Under the pieces are notes generated by a model. That model saw only the letters and a list, made by a program, of their open reading frames with translations. It had not been told where the DNA came from and did not search any database. This document shows, piece after piece, positions 36,601-50,596 of a stretch of 64,000 nt of DNA (positions are counted from its first letter, which is position 1; every line of letters starts with the position of its first letter). The stretch lies in assembly GCF_031755915.1 (NCBI RefSeq), contig NC_083379.1, positions 17,655,501-17,719,500 on the forward strand, given 5' to 3'. The translations under genes and the position numbers were made by a program. This stretch comes from Ziziphus jujuba (Eukaryota > Streptophyta > Magnoliopsida > Rosales > Rhamnaceae).

Positions 36601-39031
36601 AGTATCTCTTCTTATCTCATTCGCCTCCACTTTATTCGAAAATTGGAGCAGACTCGCCGTTCGCTTTGCAAATCCCTCGATCAGTGATGAAGACTTGGTC
36701 TGATATATCATCAATGGTCTTGCTTCTAAATTCAAGGATATGTCTCTTTGCACTAGAGATTCATTTGTTATGTACGAAGATCTTCATGAACAACTTTTGA
36801 ATATGACTAATATTTGAAACGGATTGCTACTACTGCTGATCCTACACCTATCACCGTCAATACAACATGTCGATCAACTTCTGGTCCTTTTACCTCAAAA
36901 AAACCCCTCTTGTTTTCCATCCACATCATCTTCTTTTGGCATGCCCTCATTCATGGTTGCTCCACTAGTGGTCGATTTAAGTGTGAATTATGTGATAAAA
37001 AAAGGACACTCTGCTAAGTTTTGTTCATCCTAAAACAATATTGGACCTACACACCAAGAAGGTAAAGCCTAGCTGCTTTACGTTACAATTCCATTCCACA
37101 AGCCTAACACTTTAATACTGATGATCATGGTATTTTAAGACCTCACCCATCTCTATCAAATCATTATAGCCACAATTTTAACCCACCATAATGGCCACTC
37201 GACATTGGAGCTTCTCACCATGTTGCAACAGATTTTTATAATTTAGCCATCCATTCTGAATATGATAGCATAGATGAAATAATAGTGGTAATTTTTCTAA
37301 GCTCTCTACTACTCACACTAGTCTTGCACAACTTCAGATGTATTATGCGTTCCTCATATGACATGTAATTTTTCTTTATCCATTTCTAAATTATATCAAA
37401 CTAAAGATGTTCCTGTTGAGCTCCTCTCTAATTATTTTCCTATCATGGACATGCAGATGGGATGAATTATGCTTCAAGGACCACTCATTCAAGGAATTTA
37501 TGAATGGCCCTCTCAAACCTCAAAAGCCATTGCCTTCGCAACCAATAAAAACCTCCCTTTCTGACTGGCGATCAAGTTTGGGTCATCCTTTGTATAGAGT
37601 TCTATGCCATGTTGTCTCTAAGTTCTGTCTTTCAATTTCAAATTTTAAACAAGTCCATTGTGATGCTTGTTGCTGTAATAAACCACACAAAATTATTCCG
37701 TTTGATATGTCTTTTTTGCATAGTAGTAGGCCTTTTCAATTAATACTTTCTGTTGTATGGGACCTTATATAGTTCAATCTCATAATGGCTTTAGTTATTA
37801 TGTCATTTTTGTTGATCACTATACCAAATATGTTTGGTTGTTTCCAATTAAACATAAATCATATGTTTTTCATGTTTTTATTAATTTCAAGAAAGTTATT
37901 GAAAAATTCTTTCAAACTTCAATTTTATCCTTCTATTATGATAATGAAAAAGAATTTTCAAAATTGAAAATTTATTTTGCAAAAAATGGAATAAGCCATT
38001 TTTTAAGAACTCCCATACTCCAAAACAAAATGGCTATTTTGAAAGATGTCATAGACAAATAAAAGAAATTGGTCTCTATTGTATCACACCAATCTTCCAT
38101 TTAAATTTTGGTTATATTGTCTCAAGCCAATCTTCCCTTTAAATTTTGGTATTACTCCTTTACTAGTGCCATCTATTTAATTAATCGATTAAATGCCCTT
38201 ACTTTTCAAAATTAATATGCCTTCAAAATATTATTCAATCAAGTTGCTAGTTAGATTTTTTTTTAAAATTTTTGGGTATCTCTATTATCCCTAGATAAAA
38301 CCATACACATCCTAAAGTCCTCCACCATTCCTTATGTTTTTCTTGGATTCCTCTTGCAATTCTTATGTTTTTCTTGGATTCTTACTTTCTATAAGAGGTT
38401 ATCATCGTTATGATCCCTGCAATGATAAAATTTATATCTCAAGGTAATTAATTTTGTTGAAGCTATTTATCCATTTAAAGCTAATTTCTTTTCTAACAAA
38501 CCTCATTCCTAGTCTTCTTCAACAAATGACATCTTCCAATCTATTCTAGACTTTCCACCTCATCAATTACTTCCCTTTCCATTCAAAACTCAATCACCAT
38601 AGTACTTATCTCCTCATAACATTCAACAAGTCTCATAAAAGATTAAGACCAATACAATCTCTATGCCCACACCTACCAAAACATTCCACATCAACTTTGA
38701 TCCACTAAACCCATGATAAGCCTTCTCGAAATTATGCAACTGAGAATCTTAGAATGAAAACTAGTCCTGTTGGTGTGTCTCCTCAACATACTTTTTCTCC
38801 TTCACTTTCCAAACACATTCATGTGATGCACACTAGTTCACTCAAGAACAACCTTAAAGATAAGCTTCACCTTTGTTCTACAACCAAGAACAGCATTGTT
38901 TCTAATGTCGAACTATGATCCGTTGCCCAAGTATCACAAACTTCTCATGGCAAGATGCCATGAATGCTAAATACGAAGTGCTTTTACACAATCATATATG
39001 GGAGTTGGTTCTTCCTACTCCCACACAAAAT
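36601..39031 (+). pseudogene. Copia gag end, protease and integrase relics
   Basis: Gag C-terminal part (about 36690-36800). A zinc knuckle CELCDKK-GHSAKFC (about 36978-37023) is broken by a frameshift in a run of A. The protease segment LDIGASHHVATDF (about 37199) has Ile where copia normally has Ser or Thr in D(S/T)GA. A pre-integrase segment with LGHP follows (about 37570), then integrase core pieces (VQSHNGFSYYVIFVDHYTKY near 37770, FYYDNEKEF near 37935). RT starts near 38940. Stops and shifts throughout mean no product. Confidence 0.8.
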
Positions 39032-39036
39032 ATTGG

Positions 39037-42000
39037 TGTTAGGACTCGTCTAAAATCCCTTACTGGAACCCTAGACAAACCCTGATTCCAGGGCAACCCT
39101 ACCAAACCTTCCTATGGAAAATCCAGCGAAATCTCCCCTAGGGGTTGAACTTACCTTAAAATTTTCTGCATAAAAAACACATTTTTATAAGCATCACCTT
39201 ATTCCTCCCACCTTACTACAATTTGATTCCACAATTTCCAACACTTCAAAAAACAAACAGGGAATAAGTGGAATATTAATTAAGAAATCTAGTGCAGTAT
39301 ACACAGCATTACAGTATCTACAAATGAGAATAACATTTCTTATAACACAAGATATAAAATTTACAAGATGGAAGGAAAAGAAAGAAAAGCTTCTTGGAGT
39401 GCAACAATGAACGAAGATGTAAAACTCGCCCTGACGATCAACATCTACTAACCTGGGTCTCGGGAATGAATTTAAAAGCATGAGATGCTAATAATCTCAG
39501 TGAGTGACACTATCTACCACAATAATAATAGTCATATAATAACATAATAAATTTGGCTAATTAATAATATTAGGAAATAGCATTTTCCTTCAAAATCCTT
39601 ACCATTCACACAGTTGAAAATGTTCCCCTTTTAAAACCTTTCACAAAACCCAACATTTTATAGAACCCAAAAACCAATAAATCAATTAACCAATAAAATA
39701 AATAAAATACAAATAATTTTAGAACCTAAGATTAACACTTCGAGATTAATATAATAACAAATAATAGAATTTATAATAATTATCATAAGATAAAATACAA
39801 TCACAAATAAATTAACCAAGCCAACATTTAATTCAACATATAATCATGCCATCTATTAATCAAGCCAAGGGAATAATCAAGGAATATTAATAAATAAAAT
39901 GCAAATAATATACAACAAGTCAATTTAGTAATAAAGAGATTTAACGCAAAACAAAATTAATTTCAATAAATAATTTATAAAAATTGTGCTCAATAATTTA
40001 ATAAAATAATGAGAGACACCGTAAAAAATCTTTATGATAAATCTTAAATTTATGTAAGCCTTGAAAACATGGTAAAATATATTTTTGGACACAATTTAAA
40101 TAAAAAATAAAATCACAATTAAATACTTTTAGGTTCAAATACAATTTTGTAAAACATTTAATTTTTAATAATCGGGTCGGGAAAATATCTTGATGCACAC
40201 ACTATATACCAACGATGCCCGACGGTGCCCAGCATCTCAAAGCACCACCTGACAAAGAGGTGAAAGAGAGAAACCTGCTTCTAAGCTGCCCTGGCAACCC
40301 AGTTGCGTCGATGTTATAACCCTCAATCCCGGCCATGGAAGGGGACAGCGATGGCCAATATCAAACTTGTCTACCCTCGATCCGATGGCAATCACAGGAG
40401 AGTATAAACCTATGAACTCACAACAATCCGCCCGCACTCTAATCACATCCACAACTGCAGAACACCAGTACTGCGTAGTGCGTCATAAAAAAAAAAACCA
40501 TATATCTATGTATATACCATTTTTAGATACGAAAATTTCATCATTACCACTAGATTTAATAACCCTATCCACATCCATAAATTTACATTAAAATCAATTA
40601 TAATTTCATTGCTGCACATATATCAAAATCCCAGTGGCATAAAATCAATCCATAATCTTAAATCCAACGGTATATATATATCCAAAATTTTCCAATACCA
40701 TAAAATAATTTTTGAAATTCGCCTCAATGCATAATAAATTTATTTATTTATTTTTCCTTCAAATCTGTGAATCAATCCGCTCAAAAATAATATTTAAGCC
40801 CCATGAAATTTATATATTCCTAAAACCATGCAAATAAATTTATTATGCATCAAAATCCCAAAATTATCTCAACAACAATTTAATAAAAATTAAATTCAAA
40901 TTTCCTCTAAATGAAAATATAGTTTATATGCACAATTATTTTATGAGCAATATTTCTTTCTCAAATCCTCAAAACCAATTTGAATCAAATATGTCATTTA
41001 AACCTCATAAAATCCGCAATAATCAAAATTCCCATAAATACATTTTCAAACACATAATAAATCCAAAAATAATCTGCAATTAATTTCAACAATAACTTTA
41101 AATATAATTTCTTTGAAAATTGAGAATATAAATTTTGATGCACAAGTCCACATAAATCATCATCAAAATTTAATTTATAATTTCCTTTAATATTAAACAT
41201 ACATAACACATTTTTCAGAAATCAATTAACACCATATGTATATATTTTCACAACCCCAAAATATAATTCGGTATCATCTCATATATTAATATTATCACAA
41301 ATGGTCAATATAATTTATGTAACCATTTTTTTTTTTGTCAAACATAAATATCCAACACATACAACATATTTTTAAATTAATCAATTAATACAAAATATAC
41401 ATAATTTAATGCCGAAAAATAAATTTGAAGGTGAGTCACTCACCTCGAACATGTAATTCAATCAAGATCCTCCACGGGATCGATTCCACAATTCACACGT
41501 GCTCCTAAAACGTTAAGGTTATACAAAACCGATTACATTAATATTTTAATCGGGTAATTTATGCAAGTGTACTAGGGGATTTAACACAAACGTTAACCAA
41601 AATTTGCAAACCATATATTAAATCGAAGCTTACAACACGAGAATTATGGTTTGAGTCTTACCTCTAGGAGATCAGACCAGTGGTGGCTAGAATCTCACTA
41701 CAAAGGTTTTGAGTTTAATGTGCTTGAATCTCTCAATCCGTCAAGAGTTGAAGGAAATCGACCTCGAATTTGGATTTAGGGAGGTCAAATTAGTGGGAGT
41801 GTAGGTGGGATCACCGGGAACTCACCGAAACTGTGTTTTCAGGCGAGCCACCGATCCCCACCGGAAAAGCTCACCGCCGGCGGTGCATAGGGTGGCCAAT
41901 TGTCGTGAAATTTGGTGGGGAGGTAGATCTCAGGATGGATAAGATAATGGGACTAGAAGTGAAGCAAGCAGACGTCTAGTTTGGGAGAAATTATTACGAG

Positions 42001-42746
42001 AAGGAATCAGCATTGCCGTCGAAAATTGCCTCGATTCGGGTGCATCGGTGGTCGGTTGGCCGTGAAACTTGGGTAGTCAGCCGGAAATGAAGGGTGGGTG
42101 GTGGTGGTCTGGCACGCGTAACTATCAGGTGGCTGAAAAATGATGAACGGTGATGGCCGGTTTCCTCCCTCTCTCTCCTGTTTCTCCTTCTCTCTCTTCC
42201 TTCTCTCACCTTTCTTTTTTTTTTTTCCACCTAAGCCCCCTTGGCCCAATCAAAATGCCTCCCGTGGGTGTCACTGTGCACTCACAAATTGGCTGGATTT
42301 TTGACACATGGCACTACTATTCACAAACTCACAAATTGATGAATAGTAACTTCTATGTCGAAAAAACGTCATGGGGCCGATACTTTCAAACCACATGTCC
42401 AAATCACGCGTGCCACTAGTTAATGAATTCATATCGACGAGTACTTCACAACCATATATGAGTTAAAAATAAATTTTACGAGAATAAAAATTCAACTCCG
42501 GCACCCTCTATCAGTTCGGACCTCAACTTGTTTTGCTCATAACTTTCAAACCGCAGCTCTGTTTTTTATGTACTACTAGTCTATGGACTTGAATTGATGC
42601 GTACTTCATAACGATACCTCAATCAACCTAGAATTCTATATGAATAAAAAGTCAAAGTTTGACCACTCTTGGTCAACGGCGGTCAAACCTGATCAACTTT
42701 GATCAACTTGAGAAAATTCTGATGTATTTTGGGATGGGATGTTACA
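39037..42746 (-). repeat. Solo gypsy LTR, 3710 bp, minus strand, ATTGG target duplication
   Basis: On the plus strand it runs from TGTTAGGACTCGTC to GGGATGGGATGTTACA, the reverse of the family LTR ends. ATTGG flanks both sides (39032-39036 and 42747-42751). The copia RT reading frame stops at the left flank and resumes at the right flank (SKWAF segment), which proves insertion into the older copia. The middle is AT-rich; a CT-rich stretch lies at 42163-42230. No internal domain remains. Confidence 0.92.
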
Positions 42747-42751
42747 ATTGG

Positions 42752-43837
42752 TGGCAGCAAATGGGCTTTTCCTATGAATAGACATCCAAGTGGCTCCATT
42801 GAAAGATACAAAGCTCATCTTGTAGCCAAAGGTTTTCATCAGTAACCTGGTGTTGACTATTATAAAATACTCAACTTGGTGATCAAACTTACTACTTACT
42901 GGTAGCAGTTATTCTTTTACAAAATCCTTTATTCAAGCACTATCTAGAAATTTCTCTTTAAAAGTCTTAGGAGACCTTCATTTTTTTTTCTTGGCATTGA
43001 ATATCTGCCATCTAAATCTAGACCCCTTCTATCCCAACAAAAGTACAATGTTGATGTTTTGGAGAGAATAAAAATGTAAGAAACCAAAGAATTTTAAACT
43101 CCAATGTGGGCTTACACCACTTTATCCATTCTTGATGGCACAAACCTATCAAATCCTACTAAGTATCATCAAATAATTGGAAATTTGCAATATCTTTTTA
43201 TTACACACCGTAATATTATGTTTGCAGCAAATAAACTTGCTCAATTTATGCATAAACCCACACACTCATTTGAGTGCAGTAAAGCATCTATTACACTATT
43301 TGAAAGGTATCAGCAATCTTGGTGTCTTCCTCAAAGGATCCTCTCCTTTCAATCGCCATGAGTTTTTCGATGTTGACTGGGCTAGAAACAAAGATGACTG
43401 AAGCTCTACTACAACCTGCATAGTTTCCCTTTGTGCCAACTCAATTTTTTGTACTTCCAAAAAGCAAAAATCAAAATCGAGATCTTCAAGAGAAGCTAAA
43501 TACAGAGCAGCTACCAATGCTATAGCTAAACTTTTTTGGTTACAATTTCTTCTTGCTTAGTTGGGTATCAAACTCCCTATCCAACCTGTTGCTTATTATG
43601 ACAATCTAAGAGCTTACATATCTTTGTTGTAATCCTATTCTCACTAAAAAATGAAGCATTGAGTGTATAGTTTAATTTTGTTCACCAAAAGGTTGCTTCT
43701 AGTAATCTAGATGTGACTAAAGTGTCAAGTGCAAATCAATTGGCAGACATCCTCACCAAACCTTTGTCTAAGCATCTATTTGTTTCTAATAGATCGAAAA
43801 TTAATGTCCTTCCTCAACCCTTAATTTTGAGGTGGCA
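42752..43837 (+). pseudogene. Copia RT C-terminal and RNase H relics
   Basis: It continues the split RT: KWAFPMNRHPSGSIERYKAH, then AKGFHQ followed by a stop, the region near IIGNLQYLFITHRNIMFA (about 43164), and an RNase H part with DWARNKDD and KKQKS.SRSSREAKYRA (about 43375-43510). A polypurine-like tract TTTTGAGGTGG (43825-43835) precedes the 3' LTR. Confidence 0.8.
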
Positions 43838-43987
43838 TAATGGAACATAGTTTATCATGTGTACTTAATCTTCAGTTAATGTTGTACCTAGCCTTTGCTG
43901 TATTTGTTTGTGTGTACATATCGTTTATAACATATTGTATTGGTTTGCTAATGAACAACGTTTTCCAAGTTCTCTAATACTCTTACA
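43838..43987 (+). repeat. Copia 3' LTR
   Basis: It starts TAATGGAACATAG after a polypurine-like tract and ends CTCTTACA. It matches the 5' LTR at 34581 but is diverged, with indels, which indicates an old insertion. Confidence 0.75.
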
Positions 43988-44079
43988 CCCTTGCGGTCTA
44001 TATTCTTTTCTTTCATTTTATATTATGTAAATGGTTAATTTTTCTTTTTTTTCATTATGCCAAAATAGTGAATGAGCGA

Positions 44080-47000
44080 CACTAATTATGTGATGCTGTG
44101 AAAAAAAGTTGTCTGCGGCAATGTTGAAGATAAAGTGTCAACTAAAATGCCAAAGATATACGATGCTTTCAAAAAATGCTAAAGATAAAGCGTCGCTTAA
44201 TAACAAAAATAAGCAACATTTTTTTTCGGTGTCGCTGGATTGATGATTAAAAACATTAGCCGATGCTTTTATAAACAAAGCGTCGATAAAAATAATTAAT
44301 ATTAGGCGACACTTTTGTGACAAAAGCATCGGCTATTATAATTTTACTTTGTAATTTATAAATATTTAATTTAATTTTAGAAGTGTGAAGAAGAGTACCT
44401 ATATTAAAGAAGCATATAATATTTTTTTTATGAATAAAAGGCTTACATGATGCTTTTGTAAACCAAAGCATCGGCTTTTGTATGTAATTTTATCAATCTC
44501 ATGCATTTTATATTTTATTTAAATGCGTCTAAATAATTAATATATTATTAGCAACACATAGAAAAATAATTAATCTACTCATTCAATTTAATTTATTTGA
44601 TTTTAAATTTTAAATTCTTTATTTTAAATTTATTAAAGTAAGATAATATAATTATTTTAAATTAAATACATAATAGGCGATGCTTTTAAGACCAAAAGCG
44701 TCACCAGTGTATTTTTAAATTTTTTTTTTTTGTAATTTTAACTATTGTTGTGTCTGTAATTTTCATTTAATTATTGCAATTTTTTTTTACAGTTGTAGCC
44801 TAATTATTTGTTAAATTAATAGAACTTGAAAATTTTAATTTTTCAATTTCTAGATACTAGGCAACACTTTTACCTTAAAAAGTGTTGCCTATGTTTCTTT
44901 ATTTTTTATTGTTTAATTTAAGATTTATTTATATGTATATAAAAAATATATATTGGGAAATTGGGGAATAAATGATTAGTGAATTAGTAAGGTATATAGG
45001 ATCCAGAAATTAAGGCTTGTTATCTGTTTTGCAGAACAAAAAATTGTATGTTGATTCAACGATTGTGTTTAAAAGGTTAAATATAGTGTATGAAGATCTT
45101 GGTAATATAGTTTAACATACTAATTAGCAATATGAAGTAAAAATTGACAAAGTTTTTTTTTTTAATTATTTCAATATTAGTAGCCGATGCTTTTGGCAAG
45201 GAAAGCATCGCCTAATTGTGTTTCTTTTTTTTTTTTTTTTTTTGGGTAATGTTAACTATTTTTTTTTTGTTTGCTATTTTAACTTAATTAATTTTTGCAA
45301 TATTAATTAACTTGTTTGTTAAATTAAAGAGCTTAATTTTTTTTTCTTTTTAAATATCAAAGCATTAGGCGACGCTTTCATCATCAAAAGCATCACCTAT
45401 TTACATTTTTTTTGGAAATTTTAAATTTTTTCAAGTTTTATTAATATGCATATCATTATGTAAATATACATAGATAAATTGGAGAATAAGTGGTTAGTGA
45501 ATTAATACAATACATAGTATACAAAAATTAGGGCTTGAGATATCTATATATACCTGGCTTGTGAAAACTTGAATAGAGTAGTGTGTTCGATAGGCATTAC
45601 TACTGCTGTCACTTTGTTATTTGTTCTGCAGAACAAAGAATTTTATGTTGATTCACTGGCTGCGTTTAAATCGTTAAATATAGTGTGTGAAGATCTTGGT
45701 AATATAATTTAACATACTAATTAGAAATACGAAGCAAAAATTGACAAATATTTTTTTTTATTATTTCATGATTAATAGGTGATGCTTTTGGCAAGGAAAG
45801 TGTCGCCCAATGTTGTTTCTTTTTTTTTTTTTTGGGGGGCAATGTTAACTATTTTTTTTTTTGTTCGCAATTTTAACTTACTTAATTTTTGAGATATTAA
45901 CTAACTTGTTTGTTAAATTAAAGAGCTTCAAAATTTTATTTTTTTTAAATATTGAAGCATTCGGCGAGGCTTTTCTCATCAAAAGCATTGCCTATTTACC
46001 TTTTTTTTTTTTAGATTTTTTTTTTCATGTTTTATTAATATGCATATCATTATATATATATATATATATATATATGAAGCAAAAATTGATAAAGATTTTT
46101 TTATTATTTGAATGATAATAGGTGACGCTTTTTTATGGAAAAAGTGTCGTCTAGTTTTTTTTAAAAAAAATTAATTATCGATCTGTTTGTAATTTTAGCT
46201 TAATTATTGCAAATTTTTTGCAATTTTAAAATAATTATTTGTTAAAATAATAGAACTTGAAATTTTTTTTTTTTTATTTCAAGAGATTAAGCGACGGTTT
46301 TATCATCAAAACCATCACCTATGCATGTTATTTTTCAAAATTTTGTTTAATGTTATGTTATTCATACGTATATAAATATATATATATATATATAGTTAAA
46401 TTGAGAAATAAGTTGTTAATGGATTAGCATGGTACATATTATACAGAAATTAAGGCTTGGGATATTCGTGAATTCCGGGCTTATGATAACTAAGCTAAGA
46501 ATTACTCTTCAATGACATATTTTATAAATTAATGATATATAAATTATTTGTCCTTGTAAAAATAATTTTTTTTAATAAAATTTACTTTTAAAAGATTGCT
46601 GCTTAATAATTGTGTCATTAAATACTTGAAAAATAATTAAAAAGAACATTTTTTTATGGAAAAAAAAGTGTTAGGCAGTGTTTTTTTGAAAAAGCATTGT
46701 CTTTATCCCATATTTAGCAATGCTTTGTCAAAAAAGCGTCGCCTATTAGAACTTTTAGCGATGCTTTTGAAAGAGTGTTGCCTGTTGTAACATTTAGCAA
46801 TGCTTTTGTAAAGGTATGCCTATTCTAACATTTAGCGATGCTTTTCCAATTTTTAGCGATGTTTTTTTTGAAAAAGCATCACTTGTTTGTATATTTAAGG
46901 ATGCTTTTATTAAAAAAGCATTGTCTTTTGTTTTTTAATTTTTATTTTTAATTTGAAAGTTGATTTTAATTTTGTGAAATTAAGATTGTTTAATACCTAG

Positions 47001-49659
47001 ATTCATGCAAAATAATTAACATACAACAAAATTCAAATAAATATTTGCATAATGAACTAATATTTCAAGTAAATTAAATATTAACTCATAAAATAATTTT
47101 ATTATTTTAAAATTAATAATTGAATAGATAGTCAATACATAGTTAATAAATAGTAAATAAAAGTATGATAAATTTAATTATTTTGAAGATTTTAATAGAT
47201 AGTTAATAAAAATATGAATAAAATATATTAAAATATTAATTAAAAATATGAAACAAAATAAGTAATTTATTCATTTAATTTATTTGTGTTTCAATTTTAA
47301 ATTAATAAAAATTTGACAAAATTAATTATTTAATAATTCAGAAGCATTAAGCGATGCTTTTAATATCCAAAGCGTCATCTATTGTGTTAATTTTTAAAAT
47401 TTTAATTAATTTTATATTTTATTCATATGTATATAAATATTAAATACGTTAATTAGAAATGTGAAGCAAGATAATTAATCTATTCATTTAATTTATTTGT
47501 GATTCAATTTGAAATTAATAATATATAAATTATTAAAAATTTGACAAAATTAATGTTTTATAATTTAAAAGGATGAAATGACACTTTCAACATAAAAAGC
47601 GTCGATTATTATCTTAATTTTTGTATTTTTATTAATTTTATAATTTATTCAAATGTCTATAAATATTAGTAGATAATTAATAAAAATATGATAAATTGAA
47701 TTATTTTGAAAATGTTTGGGGGATGTTGTTCATGATAAAAAAGTCACCTATTTGTTTGAATTTTTTCTTTTAAATTTTTTACCCATTAAATGTACCATTT
47801 AGAATATGAATCAAATATACTAAAATATTATAAATAAATAGTAATACATGAAAATGAATAAAATATTAAGCAAATGAATTTTTCTTTCAAATTTTAAAAT
47901 CATTTGTATTTGCCTCCAATTTTTTCAGCCCTCACCGTTTGATGTTTTAAAATCATCATATTATTATTCAAAAAATAAAATATTGGATGCGTTTGTGGAT
48001 TTTTTCTTTCTTTTTCCTCTATCACTGTCAGAGAGCACGTATTCATTGATTTTTCTTCCATTTTGAACGGCAGCCATGTTAGGTTCATTGGTGGGTTTCC
48101 TTTTTTGACCCTTTTTTTTTTCCTTACTGGGTTACTATCATTGCTGGATTTCTTGATGTTTTTGTTGCTTGGTTGTTGGGTTGCTGTGTTGTATGGGTTG
48201 TAGGTGGAAAAAACTTGGGTCGTGGATTTTTCTTCAAATTTAATAAGTGGATTTTTTCAAATTTAATTGGTGGGTTTTCTTAAGCTTGCTTGAGTTGATA
48301 TTTTGTTTGCAATTTTGCTTGTGATTGAGGTTTTTATCGTGATTTTTCTTAGGATTGGGATTTTGTTCTTGATTTTACATCAGTCTAGGGTTCTCATTTT
48401 GATTTTGGCCGCTCATTGTGTAGTGGATTGGGTTAGCACGGCAACTGAAGCTTGCTCCGTTGGGTGATAGGCTTGCCTTAAGTTGTGTTTGGGTTTGGTT
48501 ATCGAGATTGTGTCAAATTTTGAGTCGTTGGAAAAGGTACACTTAATTTTATTTTTTAGTTGATAATATGAAATTGAATTATTATATGAGTTTGAATTTT
48601 ATATTTAAAGTAAACATTATTACTTGTTAATTTACATACTTGTTATTTACATATGTACTTCTTATCTAGTATTACATTTAAATCAATATTTGCAAATTTA
48701 GACTCCTAAGAAGCCTTCGAATACCAAATATGGTTATTATATTATGATGATAATCAGCAATATCACTAAGAGATATGTACCTCGGCAAAACTTATGAACA
48801 ATAGTAATTTTAACATTTTCACATACTTAATTACTTTATAATAATTAATATTTATTTATTTTGTATATGTGTTATTAATTTTTTAACATAATTTTTTCAT
48901 ATGCAGTATGAGGGTGTAACTTGGTCACAAGATGATATCAACTAGTTTATAGCTGAATGAGCATCAATTATGATCTCAAAATTTTCATCTTAATGAGTAT
49001 GATAGTTTAATTGCTTTTGTTTGTACATAATTATATAAAATAGTTAACCAAATTATAAAAATATTACATGAGTTAATATTTAATTTATTTTAAATATTAT
49101 TTTGTTATATAAATATATTAATTTTGTTGTCTTTTAATTATTTTGCATGAAGCTTGGCTATTAAATAATCCAAATTTGACAAAATTAAAGCACCATTCAC
49201 CCCCCCCCCCCAAAAAAAAAAAAAGCCGATGCTTTTCTAAAAAAATATTGGCTATTGCATTAATTTTTAGTGATGCTTTTTTGAAAAACATTCCTAAAAA
49301 TTGATGTAATAGCTGGCACTTTTTTAGAAAAAGCATCGGTTTTCTTAGACTTTTAGCAATGGTTTTTTAAAAAAACATCGACAAAAACTATACATTTAGT
49401 GGCCCTTTTTATAAAAGTGTCAGTTAACTATACATATAGTGATGCTTTTCCAGAAAAGCATCGGTTTTTGAATATATTTAACGATATTTTTATTAATAAA
49501 AAATGTTGACTTTCTTGAGTATTAGGTTATACTTTTCAAAGCGTCAACTTTTGTTTGGTAATTTTAGCAACCATATATCAGATGACGCTATGTTAAGCGT
49601 CAATTTTTATTTTGCACGATGCATTAGTTGTATCTCCTGTCATTCCGATTCTTGTAGTA
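44080..49659. mobile_element. CACTA-like region with repeated GCGATGCTTTT palindromes
   Basis: Roughly twenty copies of a 26-30-bp imperfect palindrome of the form GGCGATGCTTTT...AAAAGCATCGCC occur, at about 44260, 44304, 44444, 44674, 44858, 45182, 45368, 45779, 45962, 46121, 46290, 46670-46920, 47350, 47577 and 49224-49600. Such motifs are typical of CACTA subterminal regions. A possible right end is TTCTTGTAGTA (49649-49659), close to the usual TTCTTGTAGTG. The left end (CACTA at 44080) is weak. Blocks near 44940-45160 and 45480-45750 are duplicates, with a shorter third copy near 46390. No transposase is seen; 47800-49190 is AT/T-rich without a gene. Confidence 0.55.
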
Positions 49660-50430
49660 TTTTATTCTAATTTTCAAATAATTGCATGTGCAACTCATAG
49701 GGGTGACCACCAACTTTCCGTTTGTCAAAAATCAACCATGTCTAGTTTAGAAAAATTAAATTTTCAGCTTAGATATATATATATATATATTTTAGTAGGA
49801 ACATTAGTAGAATGTTCTTTATTAAGAATATATAATATGCTTAGAATATAATGAATTCTTTTTCTTCTATATACACTATATATTAGCTAATAAATTACAC
49901 AAAATTTCCATCAACAAGTTTACCATTCAATTTGCTTGGGTTTTTATGTTGTGTGATACATGTTCTATCTGGACCCCGAGTCTGATATCACTTGCTGAGT
50001 TTTGGGTTTTTACTCTAAAAGGTTAACCAAATAAAAGAGTAATTCAAAAATCTTATATAACCTTTAGAATATATATATTTGTTCAATATAAAACTTATGT
50101 TAGTACACTTTACATCCCACATTCATTGTGACTTTTGAGGATTATGTTTAAAAAACTTTCTTTTGGAAATGACCTTTGAGGATTAGTTTTATAATGGATC
50201 AATGCACCTTTTTTTAAAATGGAAACACATTGTTTAATTTTTTAGAACACAAAGCATCAATTTGTGGTCATTTCATTATTCACCCAAAAAAAAAAAAAAT
50301 GGTGGTCATTTCACTGTAAAAAATGGGGAATGGTTTACTTTACTTTCTATTGTACCAACTCCAATCAATTTTTTTGACAAACATATATTATATATGATTT
50401 GGAAAGGGGATTTATATACATATATTATAT
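49660..50430. other. AT-rich intergenic DNA
   Basis: I see no gene, repeat family or structure I can support here, apart from a short TA microsatellite at 49772-49791 and an A-run near 50287. Confidence 0.6.
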
Positions 50431-50434
50431 ATGA

Positions 50435-50596
50435 TTGAAATACCTACAAATTAACAGCACTATGTGCGACTCTACCCACTCCCACGAATTATCTTGCGAA
50501 GATGCATGTATTACGTACAAAACGACAGGATTGCCCGTGGACTACGCCTATAATTTCTCCCGTATCTTCGGCCACTTCATTCTTAGTCATCGACAG
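50435..50596 (+). other. Coding-like segment, not recognised
   Basis: An open stretch of over 50 codons with higher GC than its surroundings. It reads CDSTHSHELSCEDACITYKT and then VDYAYNFSRIFGHFILSHRQ, ending at a good splice donor (CGACAG then GTAAGC). It could be a relic exon of a gene whose other parts are gone. I do not recognise the protein, and chance is possible. Confidence 0.3.

Larger units (their letters stand above)
34581..43987 (+). mobile_element. Decayed Ty1/copia element with nested insertions
   Basis: 5' LTR 34581-34746, primer site, gag relic, protease, integrase, RT and RNase H relics in normal copia order, polypurine tract and 3' LTR 43838-43987. Flanks CCCTC (34576-34580) and CCCTT (43988-43992) may be the target duplication. 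All frames carry stops or shifts. Nested inside are Cassandra (about 35935-36597) and a gypsy solo LTR (39037-42746). Without them the element is about 5 kb, normal for copia. Confidence 0.8.

Noticed and set aside
36201..37033. Several 60-104 codon frames near the Cassandra copy
   Set aside because: They cross Cassandra and copia gag boundaries in wrong frames; the gag frame itself is broken.
45861..46115. 84-codon Phe/Leu-rich frame resembling a membrane protein
   Set aside because: It is T-run and palindrome-rich CACTA-like sequence with a TA microsatellite; not conserved in the neighbouring duplicate block.
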